In this document: one piece after another, positions 26,708 through 35,633 of the stretch | How positions within the stretch are numbered: position 1 is the stretch's first letter | Layout of the letters: every line of letters starts with the position of its first letter | Source: Thiodiazotropha sp040507005 | GTDB taxonomy: Bacteria > Pseudomonadota > Gammaproteobacteria > Chromatiales > Chromatiaceae | Direction of reading: 5' to 3' | Length of the DNA: 64,000 bases | NCBI GenBank assembly: GCA_040507005.1 | Contig: JBEVVS010000020.1 | Coordinates: 1 to 64,000, forward strand | Notes under the pieces: generated by a model | Database searches by the model: none | What the model was told of the DNA's origin: nothing | What the model saw: the letters and a program-made list of their open reading frames with translations, nothing else | Made by a program: the position numbers and the translations under genes

Positions 26708-27795
26708 TTGCCTGCCTCCCCAAGCTCCCGACCGAGGGATCTGTTGCTATCCGGATCACTGAACCGGTTCACCTCCTCGTTGGCTATCGCCTCTCCCCGC
26801 TTCTCCATCTGCGTCGCCCACAGGTCGTGATGCTCCTTGGCCCAATTGAGGTCGCAGTAGCCCGATTTCATCCCCTCGATGGCGCCCTCCATACCGATGC
26901 TGCCGATATAGATATGGCCAAGTATCACACCGATCATGAGAATCGCACCGATGGCGTGACCCACATGGGCCAGCTCCATCCACTCCCTACTCTGACCGAA
27001 AATGGGGAATACCAGTACCAGGCCGGAGACCACGATTACCGAACCCACGATGATCAACATCCAGAACATGCTCTTCTCGCCCATATTGAAGAAGTTGGAC
27101 GGAACATGTTTCTTACCGATGATGCCACCCCCCCGCAACAGCCAACTCAAATCCCCTTTCTGATAGATATTGCGGCGGACGAACTTTATAAACACAAGGA
27201 TCAGGGCGACCATGAACAGCGGCCCCATGAGGTTGTGTCCCTCTTTGCTGGCGGATGCAATAACCGAGAATATCTCCTTACCGAATATGGGAATCAATAG
27301 CGGGCGACCGAACAGAATGACCAGCCCGGTAATGGCGAGAAACAGGAATATCGATGCCATGAACCAGTGGATCAGGCGTTCATAGCTGGTATACCGGGGC
27401 AACTTTTTATCCGAGGCACCAGCGATGATTTTCACTCTACCGCGGATCAGGTAGAAGAGGGTTAATCCGATGCCAATACCCAACAGCAGGTAGCCGCCGA
27501 TGGGTATCAACTGCTGCATGCGGAATTTTCGCCACTTGTCCCCATTGGCATTGATCAGCACCCCCGAGTCCACACCCTTGATCTGGGTGGTACCGGATGT
27601 GGGCATATCCCGCTGGCGCACATCCCGCCACAACTCCGCGGCGGGATTGAGCACCATCACTGAAGGCAGGCCTCGCAACTCCTTGGACTCTGCAAGACTA
27701 TGCAGAGGCAGAAGCAGCAAGCAAGAGAGCAACAACCAGCAGGATGCGGTTTTTACGCCCCGACCAGCTACAGCCAGGTTGCACGAGTTGTTCAT
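26704..27795 (-). CDS. fdhC: Formate dehydrogenase cytochrome b subunit (gamma)
   Basis: The ATG at 27795 gives a signal peptide ending LHSLAES; the upstream frame to 27993 is arginine-rich shadow of fdhB. The 363-aa product has an N-terminal periplasmic part, then four to five membrane helices with the FdnI-type motifs YERLIHWFMASIFLFLAITG, EGHNLMGPLF, LAHVGHAIGAILMIG and LGHIYIGSIGMEGAIEGMKS. The histidines fit two b-type haems. It anchors the dehydrogenase in the membrane and reduces quinone. Overlap with the next gene supports one operon. Confidence 0.88.
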   Translation of the reverse strand: MNNSCNLAVAGRGVKTASCWLLLSCLLLLPLHSLAESKELRGLPSVMVLNPAAELWRDVRQRDMPTSGTTQIKGVDSGVLINANGDKWRKFRMQQLIPIGGYLLLGIGIGLTLFYLIRGRVKIIAGASDKKLPRYTSYERLIHWFMASIFLFLAITGLVILFGRPLLIPIFGKEIFSVIASASKEGHNLMGPLFMVALILVFIKFVRRNIYQKGDLSWLLRGGGIIGKKHVPSNFFNMGEKSMFWMLIIVGSVIVVSGLVLVFPIFGQSREWMELAHVGHAIGAILMIGVILGHIYIGSIGMEGAIEGMKSGYCDLNWAKEHHDLWATQMEKRGEAIANEEVNRFSDPDSNRSLGRELGEAGK

Positions 27796-27824
27796 AGCGA
27801 GCCAGCTCTCCCTATTTCCCGCTT

Positions 27825-28454
27825 TCACTCTTTCGCGCTGCTCTTGCCGGCAGCGCTGGAGGGGGCGCGGAAAGAGGCATCCCGATAGGAGACCCCCCGG
27901 GCCATCACACTTGCGCTGCGATTGATGATGCGCTTGCGATAGATATCCGAGACCGTATCCGAGTCTCCGGCCAGCAATGCCTTGGTGGAACACATCTCCG
28001 CGCAGAGCGGCAGCTTGCCTTCGGCCAGGCGGTTGGAGCCATACTTCCTGTGCTCGTCAGAGCTGTTGTCCACCTCCGGCCCGCCGGCGCAGAAGGTGCA
28101 CTTGTCCATCTTGCCCCGGGTGGCGAAGGCCCCGTCCTCGGGAAACTGCGGCGCGCCAAAGGGACAGGCGTAGAAGCAGTAGCCGCAACCGATGCAGATA
28201 TCCTTGTCATGCAGCACAACCCCGTCCTGGGTGGTATAGAAGCAGTCCACCGGACAGACCGTGGCGCAGGGGGCATCCGAGCAGTGCATGCAGGCCACCG
28301 ACAATGAGCGTTCGCCCTCGTCGCCATCGTTGATGGTCACCACCCGGCGGCGGTTGACGCCCCAGGGGACCTCGTTCTCGTTCTTACAGGCGGTGACGCA
28401 TGCATTGCACTCGATACAGCGTTCCGGATCGCAATAAAATTTCATTCGTGCCAT
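27825..28454 (-). CDS. fdhB: Formate dehydrogenase iron-sulfur subunit (beta)
   Basis: The 209-aa protein has four cysteine clusters for four [4Fe-4S] centres: CIECNACVTACKNE, CMHCSDAPCATVCP, CIGCGYCFYACPFG and CTFCAGG with a late CAEMC. This is the electron-transfer subunit of membrane formate dehydrogenases. It lies between fdhA and fdhC with short gaps and has AGAGGA upstream of the ATG. Confidence 0.92.
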   Translation of the reverse strand: MARMKFYCDPERCIECNACVTACKNENEVPWGVNRRRVVTINDGDEGERSLSVACMHCSDAPCATVCPVDCFYTTQDGVVLHDKDICIGCGYCFYACPFGAPQFPEDGAFATRGKMDKCTFCAGGPEVDNSSDEHRKYGSNRLAEGKLPLCAEMCSTKALLAGDSDTVSDIYRKRIINRSASVMARGVSYRDASFRAPSSAAGKSSAKE

Positions 28455-28480
28455 GTTGGTTTCCTCTGTTTAAAACCCGG

Positions 28481-31375
28481 TTACGCTTTGCTGATACGAC
28501 ACAGGCTGCACTTTGTCTCCTGCATCTGCGTCACCGAGTCATAGCCATAGGTCATGGCCGTGTTACAAGCTTCACCCAGTACGTAGGGATCAGCGCCCTC
28601 CGGATATTTACTGCGTAGATCCTTGCCCAGGAAATGACCGCCAAAGTGGAACGGCATGAAGGCCACACCGGCGGCAACCCGTCGGGTCACCATCGCCTTG
28701 ACCTTGATGCGGGCGCCCTCGGCGCCTTCCACCCAGACATCCTCCCCATCCCTGACACCGGCGTTGTTGGCATCCCGCGGATGCATCTCGATGAACATAT
28801 CCTGCTGCAGCTCCGCCAGCCAGGGGTTGGAGCGGGACTCATCACCGCCGCCTTCATACTCCACCAGACGCCCCGAGGTAAGGATAATCGGGAAATCCTG
28901 GGAGTAGTCCTTGGCCTGGATCGAACCGTAACGGGTCGGCAGGCGATAGAAGGACTTGCGATCCTCGTAGGTGGGATACTTCTCCACCAGATCGCGCCGG
29001 TTGGTATAGAGGGGTTCCCGATGCACCGGCACCGGATCGGGGAAGGTCCAGACCATGGCCCGGGCCTTGGCATTGCCAAAGGGTGCGCAGCCATGCTTGA
29101 TGGCGACCCGCTGGATACCGCCGGAACGGTCGGTCTTCCAGTTCTTGCCCTCCGCCAGCTTTTTCTCCTCCGGGGTCAGGTCGTCCCACCAGCCCAGTTT
29201 CTTCAGAAGGTCGGCGGTAAACTCCGGATGGCCGTTCTTGATCTCGTTGCCCACCGGGTAGGAGCCCTCGGCCAGAAGGTTCTCACCATTGCGCTCGACA
29301 CCGAAGCGGGCGCGGAAGTTGAGGCCACCCTTGGCCACGGGTTTGCTGGTGTCGTACAGATTGGGTGTCCCTGGATGGCCCATATCCGGGGTGCCCCAGC
29401 AGGGCCAGGGCAGACCGTAATACTCGCCGTCGCAGGCACCGCCCTCCGCCAGCAGGCTGGTGTAGTCGAAGGTGCCCCAGTTCTGCTGCTGCTTCTTCAT
29501 CCGCTCGGGACTCTGACCGGTATAGCCGATGGTCCACATGCCGTTGTTGAACTCGCGGGTGATATCCTCGATCAGGGGCTCGTCGTTCTCCACCTTGATG
29601 TTCTTGAACAACTCATTGGCGAAACCGAGCTTGTTCGCCAGCCGATACATGATGGTGTGGTCCGGCAGGGACTCGAACAATGGCTCGATGACCTTGTCCC
29701 GCCACTGCAGCGAGCGGTTGGAGGCGGTGACCGAACCGTAGGTCTCGAACTGGGTGGAGGCGGGTAGCAGATAGACGCCGTCTGTCCTGTCGTGCATGAC
29801 AGCAGAGACGGTGGGATAGGGATCGATGATCACCATCATGTCCAGCTTCTCCATGGCCTTCTTCATCTCCTGGCCGCGGGTCTGGCTGTTGGGGGCATGC
29901 CCCCATAGCACCATCACTCTCAGATTGTCCTTCTGCGCGATATTCCCCTTCTCTTCCAGGACGCCGTCTATCCAGCGGGAGACAGGAATACCCTTGGTAT
30001 TCATGGGCGACACATCCTTGCCCTTGGACTGCTCATAACTGCCGGGATCGAAGCGGCCCGCCACCCAGTCGTAATCCACACCCCAGACCTTGGACCAATG
30101 CCCCCAGGCCCCTTTCGACAGGCCGTAGTAGCCCGGCAGGGTGTGGGAAAGCACGCCGAAGTCGGTGGCCCCCTGCACATTGTCGTGGCCGCGGAAGATA
30201 TTGGTGCCACCGCCGGAGGTACCCATGTTGCCCAGGGCCAGCTGGAAGACACAGTAGGCGCGGGTGTTGTTGTTACCGATCGTATGTTGGGTGCCCCCCA
30301 TGCACCAGATGAAGGTGCCGGGACGGTTGTCCGCCATGGTCTTGGCGGCGGCATAGATCTGGTTCTCAGGCACACCGGAGACCCGCTCCACCTCATCCGG
30401 CGTCCATTTGGCGATCTCCTTCTTCACCTCCTCCAGGCCGTAGACCCGCTGGCGGATGAACTCCTTGTCCTCCCAGCCGTTCTTGAAGATGTGCCAGAGC
30501 ATGCCCCAGATGACGGGTATGTCGGTACCGGGACGCAGCCGCATGAACAGATCCGCATGGGCGGCGGTGCGGGTGAAGCGTGGATCGATGACGATCAGCT
30601 TGGCGTTGTTCTGCTCCTTCGCCTTGAATACATGCTGCAGGGAGACCGGATGGGCCTCCGCCGGGTTGCCGCCGATGATCAACATCGACTTGGCGTTATG
30701 GATGTCGTTATAGGAGTTGGTCATGGCGCCGTAGCCCCAGGTATTGGCGACGCCGGCAACGGTGGTTGAGTGGCAGATACGGGCCTGGTGGTCCACATTG
30801 TTGGTGCCCCAGAAGGCGGCGAACTTGCGGAACAGATAGGCCTGTTCATTGTTGTGTTTGGCCGATCCCAGCCAGTAGACCGAGTCGGGGCTCGACTGCT
30901 CACGCACCTCCAGCATCTTGTCGCCGATCTCGTTGATCGCCTGCTCCCAGGAGATGCGTTTCCATTTGCCGTCCACCAGCTTGGTGGGATATTTCAGGCG
31001 TCTCTCCCCATGCCCGTGTTCCCGCACCGAGGCGCCCTTGGCGCAATGGGCGCCCAGGTTGAAGGGGTGATCGAAGGCCGGTTCCTGACCGGTCCAGACA
31101 CCGTTTTCCACCTCGGCGATGATGCCGCAGCCCACCGAACAGTGGGTACAGATGGTCTTTATCTGCTCCGCCTGGCCCGTTTCGGTGGTCGCCGCCTCGG
31201 CCTTTTTCATCATCCCCGGGGTAAATCCGCTGGCCAGTGCAGCGCCCCCCGCCACCAGGCTGGAGTTGCGTAGAAAGTCGCGACGGCTCATGGTCTGACC
31301 GGCGGACGTTCTCTCAGGTGATACCGATGCACTACTGCTGTCGTTCACCAGATCGGAGGTTTTATGCAGTTTCAT
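28481..31375 (-). CDS. fdhA: Formate dehydrogenase catalytic subunit (alpha), cysteine type
   Basis: The 964-aa protein carries a Tat signal (SRRDFLR, residues 30-36) so it is exported folded. An N-terminal cluster motif CTHCSVGCGI binds one [4Fe-4S]. The catalytic metal ligand is Cys201 in ARICHSTTV, where selenoenzymes have selenocysteine. GGNPAEAHP and the C-terminal molybdopterin-dinucleotide domain (PIILTSGRLVEYEG, GVAFMPFHFGG) complete the DMSO-reductase-family fold. It binds Mo or W bis-MGD and oxidises formate to CO2 in the periplasm. Nearby tupABC and moeA, mobA, moaA and fdhD supply metal, cofactor and sulfur. Confidence 0.94.
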   Translation of the reverse strand: MKLHKTSDLVNDSSSASVSPERTSAGQTMSRRDFLRNSSLVAGGAALASGFTPGMMKKAEAATTETGQAEQIKTICTHCSVGCGIIAEVENGVWTGQEPAFDHPFNLGAHCAKGASVREHGHGERRLKYPTKLVDGKWKRISWEQAINEIGDKMLEVREQSSPDSVYWLGSAKHNNEQAYLFRKFAAFWGTNNVDHQARICHSTTVAGVANTWGYGAMTNSYNDIHNAKSMLIIGGNPAEAHPVSLQHVFKAKEQNNAKLIVIDPRFTRTAAHADLFMRLRPGTDIPVIWGMLWHIFKNGWEDKEFIRQRVYGLEEVKKEIAKWTPDEVERVSGVPENQIYAAAKTMADNRPGTFIWCMGGTQHTIGNNNTRAYCVFQLALGNMGTSGGGTNIFRGHDNVQGATDFGVLSHTLPGYYGLSKGAWGHWSKVWGVDYDWVAGRFDPGSYEQSKGKDVSPMNTKGIPVSRWIDGVLEEKGNIAQKDNLRVMVLWGHAPNSQTRGQEMKKAMEKLDMMVIIDPYPTVSAVMHDRTDGVYLLPASTQFETYGSVTASNRSLQWRDKVIEPLFESLPDHTIMYRLANKLGFANELFKNIKVENDEPLIEDITREFNNGMWTIGYTGQSPERMKKQQQNWGTFDYTSLLAEGGACDGEYYGLPWPCWGTPDMGHPGTPNLYDTSKPVAKGGLNFRARFGVERNGENLLAEGSYPVGNEIKNGHPEFTADLLKKLGWWDDLTPEEKKLAEGKNWKTDRSGGIQRVAIKHGCAPFGNAKARAMVWTFPDPVPVHREPLYTNRRDLVEKYPTYEDRKSFYRLPTRYGSIQAKDYSQDFPIILTSGRLVEYEGGGDESRSNPWLAELQQDMFIEMHPRDANNAGVRDGEDVWVEGAEGARIKVKAMVTRRVAAGVAFMPFHFGGHFLGKDLRSKYPEGADPYVLGEACNTAMTYGYDSVTQMQETKCSLCRISKA

Positions 31376-31394
31376 TCAGGTATCCTCTAAAGAC

Positions 31395-31607
31395 TCAACT
31401 CAGGGTCGATTTGTAATAGGCCGCAATGTGGGGTGTCAGACGGTAGCCCTTCTTTGCCTTGGGCGCTTGCTGATCAGTCTCATCACTGGAAGCTGTCGTC
31501 AGACCGGGTAGGCTGGCGGCGACGGCGACACCTACACCGGCACTCGCAGTGTTGCGCAGAAACGCCCTGCGTTTCGGATCTGGTTTCTGCTTATGCTCTC
31601 TTTTCAT
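31395..31607 (-). CDS. fdhX: Formate dehydrogenase region Tat-signal small protein
   Basis: GGAGGA precedes the ATG at 31607. The 70-aa product has a twin-arginine motif KRRAFLRN, a short hydrophobic stretch and a small C-terminal region ending in YYKST. This matches the small Tat-target family often found just upstream of fdhA (TIGR02811 type). Role is unknown; it may help assembly or targeting. Confidence 0.85.
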   Translation of the reverse strand: MKREHKQKPDPKRRAFLRNTASAGVGVAVAASLPGLTTASSDETDQQAPKAKKGYRLTPHIAAYYKSTLS

Positions 31608-31663
31608 CAATTCATCCTCCGGTCGGATCCACAGTTCAGTTGTGGAATCATCAAGTAAACGGG

Positions 31664-32332
31664 TTACACAGGCATGTTCAGGTAACGTTTCTCCATCGCG
31701 GTGAATGCGGCGCCGAAACGCCCCACCGCACGATAGAAGACAGCGGTTTTCGCCTCGCTCAAATCAGCGAAAAAACGCTCCAGCCAACCAGCCATATGTG
31801 CTTCGAAGAAGTGTGATTGCTGTTGAAAACCGACACCCTCACTGATCAACATCGCCATCACTTCGCACAGGGCGGCAACATGATCCTCCGGTTCGGTGAC
31901 ACCTGCCTGACGTTGGAATCCCAACCTGGCCAGGTCGTCCCGCAGTCTCCCCAGGGGCTTCTCCATCAGGAAGCCGGTGAGATACCAGGAGCCGTAGGGC
32001 ACCAGTTCGCCACGACCCATGCCGATGAACAGGTCGTGAAACTCCACATCCACCGCTTGCGGCTTGGAGTCCGAAGCGGAGAGTCCCAACATGGACATGG
32101 CCAATGCCAACTCATCCCTGGTCGGCTCTATGCCGGCAAATCCGGCGACCTGGTCGAGCATCCCCTGATCAGGGGCCTGTCGCAGCAGTTGCGCCAGCAT
32201 GCCGTAGGCACCGATTCGATAGTGCTGTTCCTGATCCTGGCCGACGTCCTGAGCCACCTCAGCCACGGCATCTGTCGATGGGCCCGCTGAATAGTTATTG
32301 TCGGGTTGAACAGCTTGGTTGAAATCGGTCAT
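31664..32332 (-). CDS. TorD/DmsD-type maturation chaperone
   Basis: The ATG at 32332 follows GGAGAG. The 222-aa all-helical protein has an acidic N-terminal extension and the TorD-family core: YGMLAQLLRQAP, VEFHDLFIGMGRGELVPYGS, LMEKPLGRLRDDLARLGF and PEDHVAALCEVMAML. These proteins bind Tat signal peptides of molybdoenzymes and hold them until the cofactor is inserted. The position just before the Tat peptide and fdhA fits a dedicated FdhA chaperone. Confidence 0.83.
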   Translation of the reverse strand: MTDFNQAVQPDNNYSAGPSTDAVAEVAQDVGQDQEQHYRIGAYGMLAQLLRQAPDQGMLDQVAGFAGIEPTRDELALAMSMLGLSASDSKPQAVDVEFHDLFIGMGRGELVPYGSWYLTGFLMEKPLGRLRDDLARLGFQRQAGVTEPEDHVAALCEVMAMLISEGVGFQQQSHFFEAHMAGWLERFFADLSEAKTAVFYRAVGRFGAAFTAMEKRYLNMPV

Positions 32333-32474
32333 CACGCTCTCCTCAGCTGATTATTGTTTGCAAGCAACGGACCACTCCCCGCGGGAAATAAATGACAAAT
32401 TGGACCGGATTCCACCAAGGCCTCTGCCCACAAGCCCCACCGCTCTGTCCCGCAGCGGGGGTCAAAATGCGGCG

Positions 32475-34103
32475 CTACTGGCGAAACCGGCCATCCAGGT
32501 CACCCCCCATGGCTTCCGTGTCCTGCACGATATCCACCACCCGACAGGCATCACACAGGGTCAGTCGCTTACGTGCCCTTTCGCTCTGGAACATATAGTG
32601 ATCCTTGAGCTTGCTGCGCATCTTGTCGATCACCGACCGGGTGGCGAAGGGTTTACCGCAGGCGGTACAAAGAAAGGGCTCCTCCTCCCGCAGGGTGCGG
32701 GTCCGGGTGCGGCTCTCCGAATCGAACAGCAGGCGCGGGGTAATCCAGATGGCATCCTCGGGACAGGTACGGGTACAGAGCCCGCACTGCAGACAGTTGG
32801 CCTCGATGAATTGCAGCTGGGGCAGACCCTCGCTGCCACTCTGCAGGGCCTTGCCCGGACAGGCGCCGACACAGGATAGACACAGGGTGCAGGCCTTCTC
32901 TTCCACGTAGACCGTGCCGAAGGGGGCTCCCGTGGAAAGGCTGGCCATGGGTTTAGACCGCTCCGCCTGGGCATAGAGATGATCCAGGGCGAGATAGATG
33001 GATTGGCGTTTGCTGCCGATCCCCGAGTAGGCCGCCGCCTCGATCTCAGGCATCCCTTCACCCGCCTCCGGCATCAGTTCCCCATGCGCTATGAATCTGA
33101 TCGCGGCCCCGGGGTATCCCATGGCGGTCAGGATCTCGCCACTGATGGTGAGCTGCTCCTGCATCGCATCCGTCACGGATGGCGGCATCCCGCTGGCATC
33201 CGCCAGCAACACCTGTCTGGCGCCGTAGGCCAGCGCGGTCAACCAGACATCCATGCCGATGCTGGCCAGCTCTTCCACCATCACCGGCAGGTAGTGGCTG
33301 GGGATAGCCTCCGGCAGGGGTCGATCCGAAGCGGCGTGAAACACCACCACCGGCGTGCTCCCCCCCTGCTCCCGATAGGTGGTCAACAGCCTGCGCAGTC
33401 GCTGCAGGCTGTCCTTGACCGTAGGATAGACATAGCGGATCGCGCCGCTGGGACAGACACTGGCGCAGGCTCCCCCACCCTGGCAGAGGTAGCTGTTCAC
33501 CTCGATGGTTTCAGCCAGGCCGGTGATCGCATCGGCGGGGCAGGCATCGATACAGCGGGTGCAGGCGGTGGTGCCGGAGCGGCCATGGGCGCAGATTGCC
33601 GCATCGTAATCGAAATAGCGGGGCTTTTCGAAATTGCCGGTCATCTGAGCCACTTCCTCGAGCACTGGAGAGAGCTGATCCTCCTCTGTACTGGCGTGGT
33701 AGTAACCGGGCGGGTTCATACCCCGCTTCAGCAACGGCTGGGGGGAGAGATCGAGGATCAGATCCACCGCCAGGGTCTCGGCATTGGCCCGGCCCGGCTC
33801 CCCCAGGTGGATCTTGAAGTCACCGAGATACCCCCCTATCTCCAGGGTGCGCCCACCCACCGGCACCACCGGGGCCCCCGGCTCCTCCGCACCCTGGGTC
33901 AGGACCACGATGGGGCTGAGCCTGTCGTTGAGCCGCGGGGCAATTTCCAACGCCGTTTGATCGCCGATCACCGCCACCCGGCCCCGGGACTGATAGTTCA
34001 CCAGACTGGTCGCTTCCACGTGAATCTGCTGCATGGCCTGTAGTGCCTGATCACGCGCCTGGCGGTTGGCCATAGCCTCGGGGGTCATCTTCGATTGACT
34101 CAT
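32475..34103 (-). CDS. 4Fe-4S protein of the formate dehydrogenase cluster
   Basis: The 542-aa soluble protein has several ferredoxin motifs: CTRCIDACPADAI and CQGGGACASVCPSGAI in the middle, CTLCLSCVGACPGKAL and CLQCGLCTRTCPEDAI towards the end, and a final CTACGKP. Between them is a stretch (VVVFHAASD, YGARQVLLADASGMP) resembling HdrA/MvhD-like electron-transfer regions. Homologues are regular members of FDH clusters next to DUF3305 and DUF3306. It probably works as an electron hub or assembly factor; no activity is proven. Its ATG overlaps the DUF3306 stop as ATGA. Confidence 0.82.
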   Translation of the reverse strand: MSQSKMTPEAMANRQARDQALQAMQQIHVEATSLVNYQSRGRVAVIGDQTALEIAPRLNDRLSPIVVLTQGAEEPGAPVVPVGGRTLEIGGYLGDFKIHLGEPGRANAETLAVDLILDLSPQPLLKRGMNPPGYYHASTEEDQLSPVLEEVAQMTGNFEKPRYFDYDAAICAHGRSGTTACTRCIDACPADAITGLAETIEVNSYLCQGGGACASVCPSGAIRYVYPTVKDSLQRLRRLLTTYREQGGSTPVVVFHAASDRPLPEAIPSHYLPVMVEELASIGMDVWLTALAYGARQVLLADASGMPPSVTDAMQEQLTISGEILTAMGYPGAAIRFIAHGELMPEAGEGMPEIEAAAYSGIGSKRQSIYLALDHLYAQAERSKPMASLSTGAPFGTVYVEEKACTLCLSCVGACPGKALQSGSEGLPQLQFIEANCLQCGLCTRTCPEDAIWITPRLLFDSESRTRTRTLREEEPFLCTACGKPFATRSVIDKMRSKLKDHYMFQSERARKRLTLCDACRVVDIVQDTEAMGGDLDGRFRQ

Positions 34104-34645
34104 GTTTCAACCTCGTCGCTAGTATCCTCTTGTTGTCCGGTCCGGGAGGACGCAGATCCGAGGCTTGCCTCTTCGTCTGCCTCTTGCATCCGGTTCTGCT
34201 CGATCGGGTCATCATCCTTTTTCGTGGCCTGGGCCTGGGCCTGGGCCAGCTCATCCGCTTCGGCCTGTTTCTTCAACGCCTCCTGTTCAAGCCGGTGGCG
34301 CAGATCCGCCGTCATCACATCCCCCAGCTTCTCAAAACTGGTGAAATCCTCCGCGTAGTCATCCAGACCATCGCAGACATTGAAGGCGGCGCTGTGGAAC
34401 AGTTTGCCCAGTGCGAGTTGGCGCAGCTGCTCGGAGACCTTGGGGGAGAGAAATCCGCTGTAGTCGGACTCTTCGGTCAGGCTCTCCAAGGGCGGCATAT
34501 CCTCATCACCGGGTTGCTGCTCCTCATCTATCGCTGCTTCCTGTTCCACCACAACTTGCTGGGAGGCCTGTTTTTTCTCGGACCAACGACGATAGAAACC
34601 CTGACTGTCCTGAACCCTTGTCTGGGGGGAATCCTCAGGCTTCAT
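34100..34645 (-). CDS. DUF3306 protein of the formate dehydrogenase cluster
   Basis: The ATG at 34645 is 11 nt inside the DUF3305 gene. The 181-aa acidic protein begins with the DUF3306-like segment FYRRWSEKKQ, then PPLESLTEESDYSGFLSPKV and LGKLFHSAAFNVCDGLDDY, and ends with a low-complexity Gln/Ala/Glu coiled-coil-like tail. It is known only from FDH gene clusters. Function is unknown. Confidence 0.83.
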   Translation of the reverse strand: MKPEDSPQTRVQDSQGFYRRWSEKKQASQQVVVEQEAAIDEEQQPGDEDMPPLESLTEESDYSGFLSPKVSEQLRQLALGKLFHSAAFNVCDGLDDYAEDFTSFEKLGDVMTADLRHRLEQEALKKQAEADELAQAQAQATKKDDDPIEQNRMQEADEEASLGSASSRTGQQEDTSDEVET

Positions 34646-35165
34646 GGTTGCCTGCTCCCGGTGATGAGTTTTTCCAATCGGTGCGTTTGCGCTTGGTGCG
34701 CTTTTTAGGCACGTAGTGCTCCAGCACGAAGGCCTCCGTCCAACGATAGAGCTCGGCCGGCAGGGGCACGTTAAAGACCGCATCATCCCCTTCCAGATAG
34801 GCATGGGCCTCATCGTAACTGAGGCTGACCAGGAAGGGCTCAGGCTTGCCCCGGTCATCAAGGTTCGCCACCACGTAACAGTGGGGCTGATTCGAGAGCA
34901 GATTGTAGTAGTAGCTCTCACACTCATCTTCATGCAGGCGCAGGGTAAAACCCGTATAGAGATAGCGATTCACCGAACCCTCCTGGTGAATCAGACTCGG
35001 CGCCGCCTTTTCGGTCCGCCCCTCAACCAGGTCGCTGATGATGCCAACCGCCTCCCAACGGTTCTCCTGCCATTGTGAATCGCTGGGCGACTGCTGCATG
35101 ATCACAGAAACATTGAATTTTGAAGGGTTATCAGCCTTTGCATGGTGGTTATCGGTTGCTGTCAT
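34635..35165 (-). CDS. DUF3305 protein, first gene of the formate dehydrogenase operon
   Basis: The 176-aa protein has the DUF3305 pattern: VSVIMQQSPSDSQWQENRW, TGFTLRLHEDECESYYYNLL, NQPHCYVVANLDD and the basic tail VPKKRTKRKR. It opens a ten-gene minus-strand operon in which most neighbours overlap or nearly touch. A sigma-54-like promoter lies about 35-50 nt upstream. Biochemical role is unknown. Confidence 0.85.
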   Translation of the reverse strand: MTATDNHHAKADNPSKFNVSVIMQQSPSDSQWQENRWEAVGIISDLVEGRTEKAAPSLIHQEGSVNRYLYTGFTLRLHEDECESYYYNLLSNQPHCYVVANLDDRGKPEPFLVSLSYDEAHAYLEGDDAVFNVPLPAELYRWTEAFVLEHYVPKKRTKRKRTDWKNSSPGAGNHEA

Positions 35166-35200
35166 GGTTGTGTACCCTGGGCTTATCCAACTCTGCTACC

Positions 35201-35215
35201 GCAAGTTGCATACCA
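35201..35215 (-). promoter_or_regulatory. Sigma-54-like promoter of the formate dehydrogenase operon
   Basis: On the minus strand TGGTAT-GCAAC-TTGC has the required 10-base spacing between the GG and GC pairs. The -12 TTGC is perfect and the -24 box deviates at two positions from TGGCAC. The first gene starts 36 nt downstream. Confidence 0.5.
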
Positions 35216-35247
35216 AACCCTTGCCGGGGTAGAAAAATCAGACAAAA

Positions 35248-35277
35248 GTCGCAACGGGAAAAAAGTCGCTAAAACGG
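35248..35277 (-). promoter_or_regulatory. Two activator-type boxes upstream of the fdh promoter
   Basis: Read on the minus strand the boxes are CCGTTTTAGCGAC (35277-35265) and CCGTTGCGAC (35257-35248). They lie 33-62 bases upstream of the -24 element. They match the box CCGTTTTGCGAC upstream of tupA, apart from one inserted base or two missing bases. Confidence 0.5.
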
Positions 35278-35633
35278 ATGCGGGGAAAAACAGGGCAAAA
35301 TGTCCCGTTTAGTCTCACTGAGGTGAGACATTTCACACCATTTGTCACGCCCACGGGGCATCGGACTCAGTCAAACATCACCCCTTATGGCTATCCCTGT
35401 CCCTCCCCGGGGGAGGGAGATCAACAGTTTTGTCACCCTGACCAATCCACTCTCTGGCCAGCGCCACTGGCCCCAGACCCCGGTAAACAAAGGGTTTGCC
35501 GTGAAATGGCCAATGCAGGGGCATGAACCCATGGTGAAGATCCGGGTATTCAGCCACCTATGTCTATGCTTGCCCAATTCAGTGGGTACGGTATTTGCGT
35601 AACGAACTGGATAATCAATCGACGAGGTTGCGC

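Larger units (their letters stand above)
35166..35633. other. Divergent control region between the fdh operon and moaA
   Basis: It contains the sigma-54-like element and repeated GTCGC boxes for the fdh side. It also holds a perfect hairpin or operator GTCTCAC-TGAG-GTGAGAC at 35312-35329 and a GC-rich palindrome TCCCTCCCC-G-GGGGAGGGA at 35400-35418. A plus-strand frame at 35278-35526 has no family features and was rejected. Confidence 0.6.

Noticed and set aside
28634..29767. 377-codon plus-strand open frame
   Set aside because: Fully antisense to fdhA; no family features.
30773..30775. Selenocysteine in the formate dehydrogenase
   Set aside because: The ligand codon is TGC (Cys), not TGA, and no in-frame TGA occurs in the gene.
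32979..34043. 354-codon plus-strand open frame
   Set aside because: It is antisense to the 542-aa ferredoxin-like gene, which has many cysteine motifs. The frame is a by-product of GC-biased codon use.
35278..35526. 82-codon plus frame in the fdh-moaA control region
   Set aside because: Overlaps two palindromes, Pro-rich without family features.
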